From positions 1-18,208 of the forward strand of contig DATIVR010000034.1 of the NCBI GenBank assembly GCA_035465695.1: a DNA stretch of 18,208 nucleotides, written 5' to 3'. Source of the stretch: DASUBN01 sp035465695 (GTDB lineage: Bacteria; Pseudomonadota; Gammaproteobacteria; Natronospirales; REEB76). The notes below the pieces were generated by a model that was given only the letters and a program-made list of their open reading frames with translations, did not search any database and was not told the origin of the DNA. Shown here piece by piece: positions 12,718 through 18,208 of this stretch (its first letter is position 1; each line of letters begins with the position of its first letter). A program made the translations under genes and the position numbers.

Positions 12718-14166
12718 CTAGCCGACAGCGCCTTCCAGGGTCACGGCCAGCAGGCGCTGGGCCTCCACCGCGAACTCCATGGGCAATTCCTTGAATACGT
12801 CCTTGCAGAAGCCACTCACGATCATGTTCACCGCGTCTTCCGGGTCGATGCCGCGGCTGCGGCAGTAGAACAGCTGGTCGTCGCTGATCTTGGAGGTGGT
12901 GGCCTCATGCTCCACCCGTGCGGTGGGATTCTTGGCTTCCATGTACGGGAAGGTGTGGGCGCCACACTTGTCACCCATCAACAGCGAATCGCACTGGGTG
13001 TAGTTACGCGCGCCCTCGGCGCCCACAGCCACTTTCACCAGGCCGCGGTAGCTGTTCTGGCCATGACCGGCGGAGATACCCTTGGAGACGATTGTGCTGC
13101 GGGTGTCCTTGCCGATATGGATCATCTTGGTGCCGGTATCCGCCTGCTGGTAGTTGTTGGCTACCGCCACCGAATAGAACTCCCCGACGGAGTGGTCACC
13201 TTTGAGCACGCAGCTTGGATACTTCCAGGTGATAGCGGACCCCGTCTCCACCTGGGTCCAGGAGATCTTGGAACGTTCGCCGCGGCATTCACCGCGCTTG
13301 GTGACGAAGTTATAGATGCCACCCTTGCCTTCGGCATCGCCGGGATACCAGTTCTGCACCGTCGAGTACTTGATCTGCGCACCCTTGAGCGCCACCAGCT
13401 CCACCACCGCTGCGTGCAACTGGTTCTCGTCTCGCATGGGGGCGGTGCAGCCTTCCAGGTAGCTCACAGAGGCGCCTTCATCCGCGACGATGAGAGTGCG
13501 CTCGAATTGGCCGGTCTTGGAGGCATTGATGCGGAAATAGGTGCTGAGCTCCATGGGGCAGCGCACGCCCTGCGGCACGTACACGAAGGAGCCATCCGAG
13601 AACACCGCCGAATTCAGCGTGGCGAAATAGTTGTCGGAGTAGGGCACCACCGAACCGAGATACTGTTCCACCAGGGCAGGGTGGTTCTTCACGGCTTCCG
13701 AGAAGGAGCAGAAGACCACTCCGGCCTCCGCGAGCTTCTCGCGGAAGGTCGTGGCCACGGATACCGAGTCGAACACCGCGTCCACGGCCACGCCCGCCAA
13801 CGCTGCCCGTTCGTGCAGGGGCACGCCCAGTTTCTCGTAGGTCTCCAGGAGCTTCGGATCCACCTCCGCCAGGCTCTTGGGGCCGTCCTTCTTGGACTTG
13901 GGCGCGGAATAATAGGAGATGGCCTGGTAGTCGATAGGCGGGTGGTGCAGATGCGCCCACTGCGGCTCCTTCATGGTGAGCCAATGCCGATAGGCCTTGA
14001 GGCGCCACTCGAGCATGAAGGACGGTTCGTGCTTCTTGCGGGAGATCAGCCGGATCACATCCTCATCGAGGCCCGGCGGGACCGTGTCGGATTCGATGTC
14101 GGTGACGAAGCCGTGGCGGTATTCGCCGCGCAGTAGTGCGTCCATATCCTTGTTGTCGGTGGCCAT
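12718..14166 (-). CDS. sufB: SufB, scaffold subunit of the SufBCD complex
   Basis: This 482-residue protein is the primary scaffold on which clusters are built. Family landmarks are the N-terminal GEYRHGFVTDIESDTVPPGL, the central VSYLEGCTAPMRDENQLHAAVVEL, and the C-terminal DDQLFYCRSRGIDPEDAVNMIVSGFC. The Cys there (about 435) matches E. coli SufB Cys 405, the sulfur acceptor. The ATG at 14166 is preferred over an upstream in-frame start at 14199 because GGAGG lies seven bases before it and the upstream part rereads the regulator gene. It begins one base after the regulator stop. Confidence 0.97.
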   Translation of the reverse strand: MATDNKDMDALLRGEYRHGFVTDIESDTVPPGLDEDVIRLISRKKHEPSFMLEWRLKAYRHWLTMKEPQWAHLHHPPIDYQAISYYSAPKSKKDGPKSLAEVDPKLLETYEKLGVPLHERAALAGVAVDAVFDSVSVATTFREKLAEAGVVFCSFSEAVKNHPALVEQYLGSVVPYSDNYFATLNSAVFSDGSFVYVPQGVRCPMELSTYFRINASKTGQFERTLIVADEGASVSYLEGCTAPMRDENQLHAAVVELVALKGAQIKYSTVQNWYPGDAEGKGGIYNFVTKRGECRGERSKISWTQVETGSAITWKYPSCVLKGDHSVGEFYSVAVANNYQQADTGTKMIHIGKDTRSTIVSKGISAGHGQNSYRGLVKVAVGAEGARNYTQCDSLLMGDKCGAHTFPYMEAKNPTARVEHEATTSKISDDQLFYCRSRGIDPEDAVNMIVSGFCKDVFKELPMEFAVEAQRLLAVTLEGAVG

Positions 14167-14167
14167 C

Positions 14168-14626
14168 TCACTGCCTCCGCGAAGGATCGAGGCTGGCACT
14201 GAGGTCCAGACGCGGCGGTAGCGCCACCGGCCGGGCCAGCTGCGCCAGGGTCACTCCGCGCAGCGCATCGCGGATCGCGAGGCTGATGCGCTGCCAGTTG
14301 TGGCCCACGCCGCAGACGGCCTCGATGCCGCAGCGGCTATGGCTCATGCTGCACTGGGTGATGGCCACCGGACCTTCGATGGCATCGATGATCTGGACCG
14401 CCGTGATCTCCTCGGGCGGCCGCGCCAGACTGTAACCACCCTTGGCGCCGCGCTGGGATTTCACCAGTCCGCCGCGGGCGAACTGTTTCAGGAGCTTGCT
14501 TACCGTAGGTGCAGCCAGGTGCAAGGCTGAGGCCAGTTCCGCGGCCGAATGACGCCGGGCGGGCTGGCGAGCCATCTCGGCCAACACCACGGTGCCGTAG
14601 TCGGTGAGTTTGCTGAGGCGCAGCAT
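14168..14626 (-). CDS. Rrf2-family SUF operon regulator (IscR-like, Fe-S sensing)
   Basis: This is a 152-residue Rrf2/IscR-type repressor. The winged helix is at about 1-65 (MLRLSKLTDYGTVVLAEMA ... LAAPTVSKLLKQFARGGLVKSQRGAKGGYSLAR). Three cysteines at 92, 99 and 105 with His 109 (ITQCSMSHSRCGIEAVCGVGHN) match the IscR cluster ligands Cys 92, 98, 104 and His 107, so it probably binds [2Fe-2S]. It belongs to the type heading SUF operons in Xanthomonads and relatives, predicted to derepress suf when clusters are scarce. As first gene of the operon, with a palindromic operator 35 bp upstream, it is likely autoregulated. The ribosome site before the ATG at 14626 is weak. Confidence 0.93.
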   Translation of the reverse strand: MLRLSKLTDYGTVVLAEMARQPARRHSAAELASALHLAAPTVSKLLKQFARGGLVKSQRGAKGGYSLARPPEEITAVQIIDAIEGPVAITQCSMSHSRCGIEAVCGVGHNWQRISLAIRDALRGVTLAQLARPVALPPRLDLSASLDPSRRQ

Positions 14627-14660
14627 GGTTTCGCGGGTTCCCAGGCAGAATTTGTAAACT

Positions 14661-14675
14661 GGACTATTTTAGTCC
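14661..14675. promoter_or_regulatory. SUF operator, IscR type 1-like palindrome
   Basis: GGACTATTTTAGTCC is a perfect 6-bp inverted repeat around three A/T bases. Its core fits GACTRWWWYAGTC, the centre of the IscR type 1 site; the outer positions fit less well. On the minus strand it includes TAAAAT, a possible -10 for the suf operon, so bound regulator would block initiation. It lies 35 bp from the regulator ATG and about 42 bp from the divergent gene's ATG. Confidence 0.75.
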
Positions 14676-14703
14676 TATTAGTGCCGCGGCGAAAGTCCGG
14701 CGG

Positions 14704-14709
14704 TATAGT
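14704..14709 (+). promoter_or_regulatory. -10 element TATAGT of the Mpo1-like gene, leaderless arrangement
   Basis: GCGGTATAGT ends seven bases before the ATG at 14717, so the expected transcription start falls on or next to the start codon. No Shine-Dalgarno site is present. No clear -35 is seen at 14681-14686 (GTGCCG). Confidence 0.5.
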
Positions 14710-14716
14710 GGGCCAC

Positions 14717-15022
14717 ATGAGCAAGAGTTACGGCCGATTCAGCGATTTCTACCCCTTCTACCTGTCCGAGCACCGGAATCCCACCTGCCGACGCCTGCAT
14801 TTCGCGGGTAGCACCCTGGTGCTGATCACGCTGCTGGCTCTCATGGTCACCGGCCGTTGGAGGTGGTGGTTCCTGATGCCGATATTCGGCTATGGCTTCG
14901 CGTGGATAGGGCATTTCTTCTTCGAGCACAATCGGCCTGCCACCTTCAAGCATCCGCTCTACAGCCTGATTGGGGATTGGGTGATGTTCCGCGACATAAT
15001 CGCCGGCAAGCTCCCCCTCTAG
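14717..15022 (+). CDS. DUF962/Mpo1-like membrane protein
   Basis: This is a 101-residue protein of the DUF962 (YGL010w/Mpo1-like) family. Two membrane helices at about 28-45 and 50-69 are bracketed by family motifs: FYPFYLSEHRNPTCRRLHFAGS (11-32) and GHFFFEHNRPATFKHPLYSLIGDWVM (65-90). Conserved histidines 19, 28, 66, 71 and 79 could bind iron; in yeast Mpo1 this fold acts as a 2-hydroxy fatty acid dioxygenase. The bacterial substrate is unknown. It is divergent from the suf operon and shares its 90-bp control region, so iron or Fe-S-linked regulation is possible but not shown. The start appears to be leaderless. Confidence 0.9.
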   Translation: MSKSYGRFSDFYPFYLSEHRNPTCRRLHFAGSTLVLITLLALMVTGRWRWWFLMPIFGYGFAWIGHFFFEHNRPATFKHPLYSLIGDWVMFRDIIAGKLPL

Positions 15023-15043
15023 TCGCCACTCCGACCCGTTCCG

Positions 15044-15074
15044 TACAATACGCGCCCGCCGGAGGGGTCCGGCG
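15044..15074 (+). promoter_or_regulatory. Promoter -10 and leader hairpin of the NERD-like gene
   Basis: TACAAT lies at 15044-15049, just after the preceding stop. The leader then has a perfect 7-bp hairpin CGCCGGA/TCCGGCG (15057-15063 with 15068-15074) with GGGG in the loop. The purine run GGAGGGG is therefore folded and is also 20 or more bases from the ATG at 15090, so it is not an ordinary ribosome site. Confidence 0.4.
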
Positions 15075-15089
15075 ACGACGGATGACCAC

Positions 15090-15701
15090 ATGACTCACGC
15101 TTGGTATGACAGCTGGCTGCTGTGGACGCTCTCGGGCGCCGCGGCTCTCTTGCTGCTCTGCGTCGCCGCACTGCTGGTGATGCTGCGCCTCACGGCCTCG
15201 CGTCGCGACCTGAACCGGACCCTGCGCGTGATCGCGGACCGCCTGATCCGGGATGCGGTGGTGCCCGATGGGGTAGGGGGCTTCGTCCCTGTGGATGCAC
15301 TGCTGCTACGTGATCGCAGGCTCTACGTGCTGGACATCCGCGATGTGGAAGGTGCGGTGTTCGGTTCCGAGAAGATGGATATCTGGACCGCCATGGGCAA
15401 GCGCCACCGCTACCAATTCAACAATCCATTGCGGCCGATGCACGACCGGATGGCGGCCGTGAAATATCTGGTGCCCGGTATCGAGGTGCAGCCTCGCGTG
15501 CTGTTCACGTCCCGCGGACACTTCCCCAAGGGTCGGCCCGACGGCGTGCAACTCCTGGAAGAGTTCGCTCAACCGCTGCTGCGTGACAAACCCGAGAAGC
15601 CCGTCGAACTGGATGTGGCGACCCAGGAGGTATGGGACAAGCTCTGCGAAGCTGCCAACGTACCCCCCGGTCGGGAACGGCCTTTGGTCGCGGGCAGATA
15701 G
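15090..15701 (+). CDS. Membrane-anchored NERD-domain-like protein
   Basis: This is a 203-residue protein. One N-terminal membrane helix spans about residues 10-33, followed by a cytoplasmic domain like NERD (nuclease-related domain). The NERD core appears as GGFVPVDALLLRDRRLYVLDIRDVEGAVFG (63-92). In canonical members the strand pair ends in an acidic residue, then E-x-K as in VIEVK; here the residues are Asp 69, Asp 82 and Arg 84 (DIR), so nuclease chemistry is doubtful. The rest, with FNNPLRPMHDRMAAVKYL and VLFTSRGHFPKGRPDGV, fits NERD proteins that keep an N-P-L/Q segment. The function is unknown. An ATG at 15082 opens only ATG-ACC-ACA-TGA, overlapping the real start. A strong terminator follows. 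Confidence 0.8.
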   Translation: MTHAWYDSWLLWTLSGAAALLLLCVAALLVMLRLTASRRDLNRTLRVIADRLIRDAVVPDGVGGFVPVDALLLRDRRLYVLDIRDVEGAVFGSEKMDIWTAMGKRHRYQFNNPLRPMHDRMAAVKYLVPGIEVQPRVLFTSRGHFPKGRPDGVQLLEEFAQPLLRDKPEKPVELDVATQEVWDKLCEAANVPPGRERPLVAGR

Positions 15702-15706
15702 GCAAT

Positions 15707-15734
15707 AAGACGCCGCGGCCTTCCGCGGCGTCTT
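15707..15734. terminator. Bidirectional intrinsic terminator
   Basis: A perfect 12-bp stem AAGACGCCGCGG/CCGCGGCGTCTT with a CCTT loop lies between convergent genes, six bases after the NERD-like stop and five before the peptidase stop. The plus-strand tail is T-rich only in part (TTCGCTTT), and the minus-strand tail is TTATT. Symmetry and position suggest use by both sides. Confidence 0.8.
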
Positions 15735-15739
15735 CGCTT

Positions 15740-17146
15740 TCAGCGGTCGTGATGATCGGCCAGCACCTGCGCCACGCAGGCTGTGAGTTTCTTGCCGGTG
15801 GGGATGTGCAGGAACTCGTTGGGGCCGTGGGCATTGGAGTGGGGTCCCAGGAGGCCCGTCACCAGGAATTGCGCCTTGGGGAACTTCTTGCCCAACATGC
15901 CCATGAATGGGATGCTGCCGCCGGTACCCATATAGACCGCGTCCTTGCCGAAGTGCGCCTTGGAGGCGCGTTGCATGGACCTCTCCAGCCACGGCGCCAC
16001 GGGCGCAGCGTTCCAGCCACCCATGGCGGAATCCACGCTGAAGCTGACCCGCGCTCCGTAAGGCGGTTTCGCTTCCAGCATCTTCTTCACTTCGGCACCC
16101 ACATTCTTCGCATCCGCGGTGGGCGGCAGGCGGAACGAGAGTTTCACGGTGGTCTTGGGCCGCAACACGTTGCCGGCGTTGCTCAAGGCCGGGATGCCGT
16201 CCACGCCCGTGACCGACAAGGTCGGGCCCCAGGTGTTGTTGACGATGAGCTTGTTCACATCCTTGGTGAGGGGCTGCACGCCCTTGGCGAAGGGCATCTT
16301 GGTGAACACGGTGTTCTTGAGCACCTTGGCGACGCGCTTGATCTGTTTCAGGCGCTGGGCCGGTATCTTCGGCTTCAGGCTCTTGACCTTGGAAGATCCG
16401 GTAGTGGAATCCTCGACCCGATCCAGAAGGCTGCGTAGTACGCGGAAGCTGGAAGGCACGATGCCCGAGGCAGCGCCGGAGTGCACGCCCTCCGTCAACA
16501 CCTCCACCGTGAGGGTACCCACGAGGTTGCCGCGCAACGAAGTGGTGGTCCAGAGCTGCTCGTAGTTGCCGCATTCGGCGTCCAGGCACACCACCAGGCT
16601 CACGTCACCCAGGCGTTTGCCCAGCGCCTCGATGTGATGGGGCAGGTCAAAACTGCCGGATTCCTCGCAGCATTCGATCACCATCACGCAGCGGGCGTGG
16701 GGGACGCCCTGTTCCTGCAAGGCGCGGATGGCGGTGAGAGAGGCGAAGGTGGCATAGCCGTCATCGGCGCCACCGCGACCGTAGAGCTTGTCGCCGCGGA
16801 TGGTGGATTTCCACGGTTCCAGTCCGTCCATCCAGCCGGTGAATTCCGGCTGCTTGTCCAGGTGGCCATAGAGCAGGACCGTATCCTTGCCTTCGCCCGG
16901 GATCTCGGCGAACAGCAGCGGCGTGCGGCCCGGCAGGCGCATGACCTCTACCGTGAGCCCTTTGATGGGCTGCTTGCGGCACCAGTCGGCCGCCAGCTCC
17001 ACCGCCTTATCCATGTGACCATGGGCTTCCCAGTCCTTGTCGAAGTTGGGCGACTTGTTGGGGATGCCTATATAGGTCTGCAGTGTGGGGACGATGGAGT
17101 TATCCCAGGTCTGGTCTACGAACCGCTTGAGTTCTTTCTGGTCCAT
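15740..17146 (-). CDS. M20 family metallopeptidase (dipeptidase-like)
   Basis: This is a 468-residue di-zinc exopeptidase of the M20 family (carnosinase/ArgE/DapE clan), probably cytoplasmic as there is no signal peptide. Metal and catalytic residues are visible: His 95 and Asp 97 in LLYGHLDKQPE, Asp 128 in GRGGADDG, the Glu pair 161-162 in CCEESGS, Asp 189 in VCLDAECG, and a C-terminal His in HGPNEFLHIP. A dimerisation/lid domain lies between (about 205-380). Length and the GHLDKQPE motif point to the dipeptidase subgroup; the substrate is unknown. GGAG (17156-17153) is six bases before the ATG at 17146, while an in-frame ATG at 17152 abuts it, so the shorter form is preferred. It follows tatD by under 50 bases, probably in one transcript. 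Confidence 0.93.
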   Translation of the reverse strand: MDQKELKRFVDQTWDNSIVPTLQTYIGIPNKSPNFDKDWEAHGHMDKAVELAADWCRKQPIKGLTVEVMRLPGRTPLLFAEIPGEGKDTVLLYGHLDKQPEFTGWMDGLEPWKSTIRGDKLYGRGGADDGYATFASLTAIRALQEQGVPHARCVMVIECCEESGSFDLPHHIEALGKRLGDVSLVVCLDAECGNYEQLWTTTSLRGNLVGTLTVEVLTEGVHSGAASGIVPSSFRVLRSLLDRVEDSTTGSSKVKSLKPKIPAQRLKQIKRVAKVLKNTVFTKMPFAKGVQPLTKDVNKLIVNNTWGPTLSVTGVDGIPALSNAGNVLRPKTTVKLSFRLPPTADAKNVGAEVKKMLEAKPPYGARVSFSVDSAMGGWNAAPVAPWLERSMQRASKAHFGKDAVYMGTGGSIPFMGMLGKKFPKAQFLVTGLLGPHSNAHGPNEFLHIPTGKKLTACVAQVLADHHDR

Positions 17147-17190
17147 CGTCATCTCCGGAAGATGTTCAGGTTAAGTGAGGAGGAAGAATT

Positions 17191-18000
17191 CTAACCCAGA
17201 GAGAAGAACGCTTCGGCGTTCCGGGTGGTCTCTTCGATGAGTTGTACCACCGGCTTCTTCAGGCAATCCGCCACCACCTCGGCGATATGGCGTAGATGCA
17301 TCGGTTCATTGCGGTTGCTGGAGGGCCGGGGCCTGAGGTCCCGCGGGATGAGATAAGGGGCATCCGTCTCCAGCATCAGCTTGTCCGCCGGGATGAGGCC
17401 CACGCACTCCCGCAGGTGCAGGCCCCGGCGTTCATCGCAGATCCAACCGGTGATGCCGATGTGGCAATCCAAGGCCAGGTAATCCTTGAGTTCCGCCGTA
17501 TCGCCCGTGAAACAATGCACCACCGCTCTGCTCAGGCGCGGCCTGTGTACGGCCAGTATGTGCATGAAATCGGCATGGGCATCGCGTTGGTGCAGGAACA
17601 CCGGCTTCCGGCATTGCTCCGCCAACTCCAGTTGCATCTCGAATACCCGGCGCTGGGTATCCTGGGGTGAGAAGTTGCGGAAGTAGTCCAGCCCGCATTC
17701 GCCTACCGCCACCACTTGGGAATATCCCAACAACTCACTTAGTTCATCCTCGGTGGTTGATGTGACTTCCCTGGCGTGATGTGGGTGCACGCCAGCGGTG
17801 GCGTATAAGCCAGGATATTGCCGGCAGAGCTCCAGGGCCTTGCGGCTGTGGCTCGCATCGCTGCCCGTGACCACGAAACGTCCTACGCCGGCGCGCCGCG
17901 CGCGCCCGATGACCTCGGCGCGGTCCGCATCGAAGCTGTCATGGGTGAGGTTGGCGCCGATATCCACCAGTTGCGCGGAGGAGGGCGTGACATCTGTCAT
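17191..18000 (-). CDS. tatD: TatD family metal-dependent hydrolase/deoxyribonuclease
   Basis: This is a 269-residue TIM-barrel metal hydrolase. It begins QLVDIGANLTHDSFDADR, where the N-terminal HxH of many relatives is replaced by GANLT, as in E. coli TatD itself. Other metal-site residues are present: AGVHPHHA (70-77), Glu 101 in AVGECGLDYFRNFS, His 137 in FLHQRDAH, His 162 in VVHCFTGD and Asp 213 in LETDAPYLIPRDL. IGITGWICDERRG and PSSNRNEP also match TatD rather than YcfH or YjjV. E. coli TatD has DNase/exonuclease activity linked to DNA repair and degradation. No tatABC genes are here. Weak AGGA precedes the ATG at 18000. Confidence 0.94.
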   Translation of the reverse strand: MTDVTPSSAQLVDIGANLTHDSFDADRAEVIGRARRAGVGRFVVTGSDASHSRKALELCRQYPGLYATAGVHPHHAREVTSTTEDELSELLGYSQVVAVGECGLDYFRNFSPQDTQRRVFEMQLELAEQCRKPVFLHQRDAHADFMHILAVHRPRLSRAVVHCFTGDTAELKDYLALDCHIGITGWICDERRGLHLRECVGLIPADKLMLETDAPYLIPRDLRPRPSSNRNEPMHLRHIAEVVADCLKKPVVQLIEETTRNAEAFFSLG

Positions 18001-18134
18001 TACACATTCCTGATGGATAGGACTGTCCAGGAGTCCAGACTGTGGCCAGAATGGCGGCGTCGGAAGGCCCCGGGCGGCGCAAGTGTAGACTAGCCGTCAG
18101 CGATCCGACACCGGCAATGATGGGGAGCAGAAAC

Positions 18135-18208
18135 GTGCCATTGGATCGAGATGCCCTGGATGCCCTGCGCATGGATCGAAGCGCGGATGCTGTAGCTTTG
18201 AGGCGCCG
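18135..18208 (+). CDS. Start of an unidentified gene (partial)
   Basis: A GTG at 18135 follows GGGGAG (18122-18127) at seven bases, a good ribosome site. It opens a frame reading MPLDRDALDALRMDRSADAVALRR that runs off the right edge with no stop in 24 codons. The charged, repeat-like start has no signal peptide in view. A cytoplasmic segment before the membrane helix of a HlyD/RND-adaptor type protein sometimes looks like this, but that is a guess. It is divergent from tatD across 134 bp, with TAGACT (18086-18091) as a possible -10. Confidence 0.5.
   Translation, partial: MPLDRDALDALRMDRSADAVALRR

Noticed and set aside
12373..14136. Open frame of 587 codons on the plus strand opposite sufC and sufB
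   Set aside because: It is antisense to two well-conserved genes. Its composition is His-, Arg- and Gly-rich with no family motif and no ribosome site; high GC third positions keep the frame open.
18019..18037. GGACT...AGTCC dyad upstream of tatD as a second SUF-regulator operator
   Set aside because: The spacing between half-sites is seven bases with G/C content, against five A/T-rich bases in the SUF operator, so it does not fit the IscR type 1 core.

Overview
The window reads as about 60 % GC proteobacterial DNA, most likely from a gammaproteobacterium. Pointers are a Xanthomonas-type Rrf2 regulator heading a SUF operon, an LPS-type family 9 glycosyltransferase, a pirin, a TatD ortholog close to the enterobacterial one, and -10 elements of the form GTAYAAT/GGTATAGT. 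The genus cannot be fixed from sequence alone. There is no rRNA, tRNA, CRISPR array or insertion sequence.

Region 1 (1-3567, minus strand) is a compact operon in the order rsbR, rsbS, rsbT, rsbX-like phosphatase, histidine kinase, NarL-type response regulator (cut by the left edge). Stop and start codons overlap or nearly touch from rsbS onward. It encodes a stressosome core (RsbR/RsbS scaffold, RsbT kinase, RsbX phosphatase). In place of the Bacillus RsbU/sigma-B output it has a histidine kinase whose N-terminus resembles the RsbT-binding domain of RsbU. The inferred circuit is: stress, stressosome, RsbT release, histidine kinase, NarL-type regulator. RsbR appears to lack both phospho-threonines of the Bacillus paralogs.

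Region 2 (3568-5192) holds two large intergenic regions around an OmpR-family regulator with a degenerate receiver domain. The first carries the rsbR promoter, a 9-bp inverted repeat on its -35, and a cluster of TACCCTA-type inverted repeats. The second carries a structured element with purine-rich loops (C-rich on the other strand), a terminator-like hairpin on each strand and promoter-like hexamers; it looks like a non-coding RNA locus. Both regions contain the same 10-bp palindromic core GGTAAATACC.

Region 3 (5193-8099) has a heptosyltransferase-like GT9 with a small membrane protein, a convergent pirin, inorganic pyrophosphatase, and a 144-bp inverted-repeat-rich intergenic element.

Region 4 (8100-14626, minus) is a SUF iron-sulfur operon: sufR-like regulator, sufB, sufC, sufD, sufS, sufU, sufT and a Rieske-type ferredoxin, tightly coupled. 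A palindrome matching the IscR type 1 core lies upstream of the regulator.

Region 5 (14627-18208) has a probably leaderless Mpo1-like membrane protein gene and a NERD-like membrane protein (plus strand), a shared bidirectional terminator, an M20 peptidase and tatD (minus), and the first 24 codons of an unidentified plus-strand gene at the right edge.
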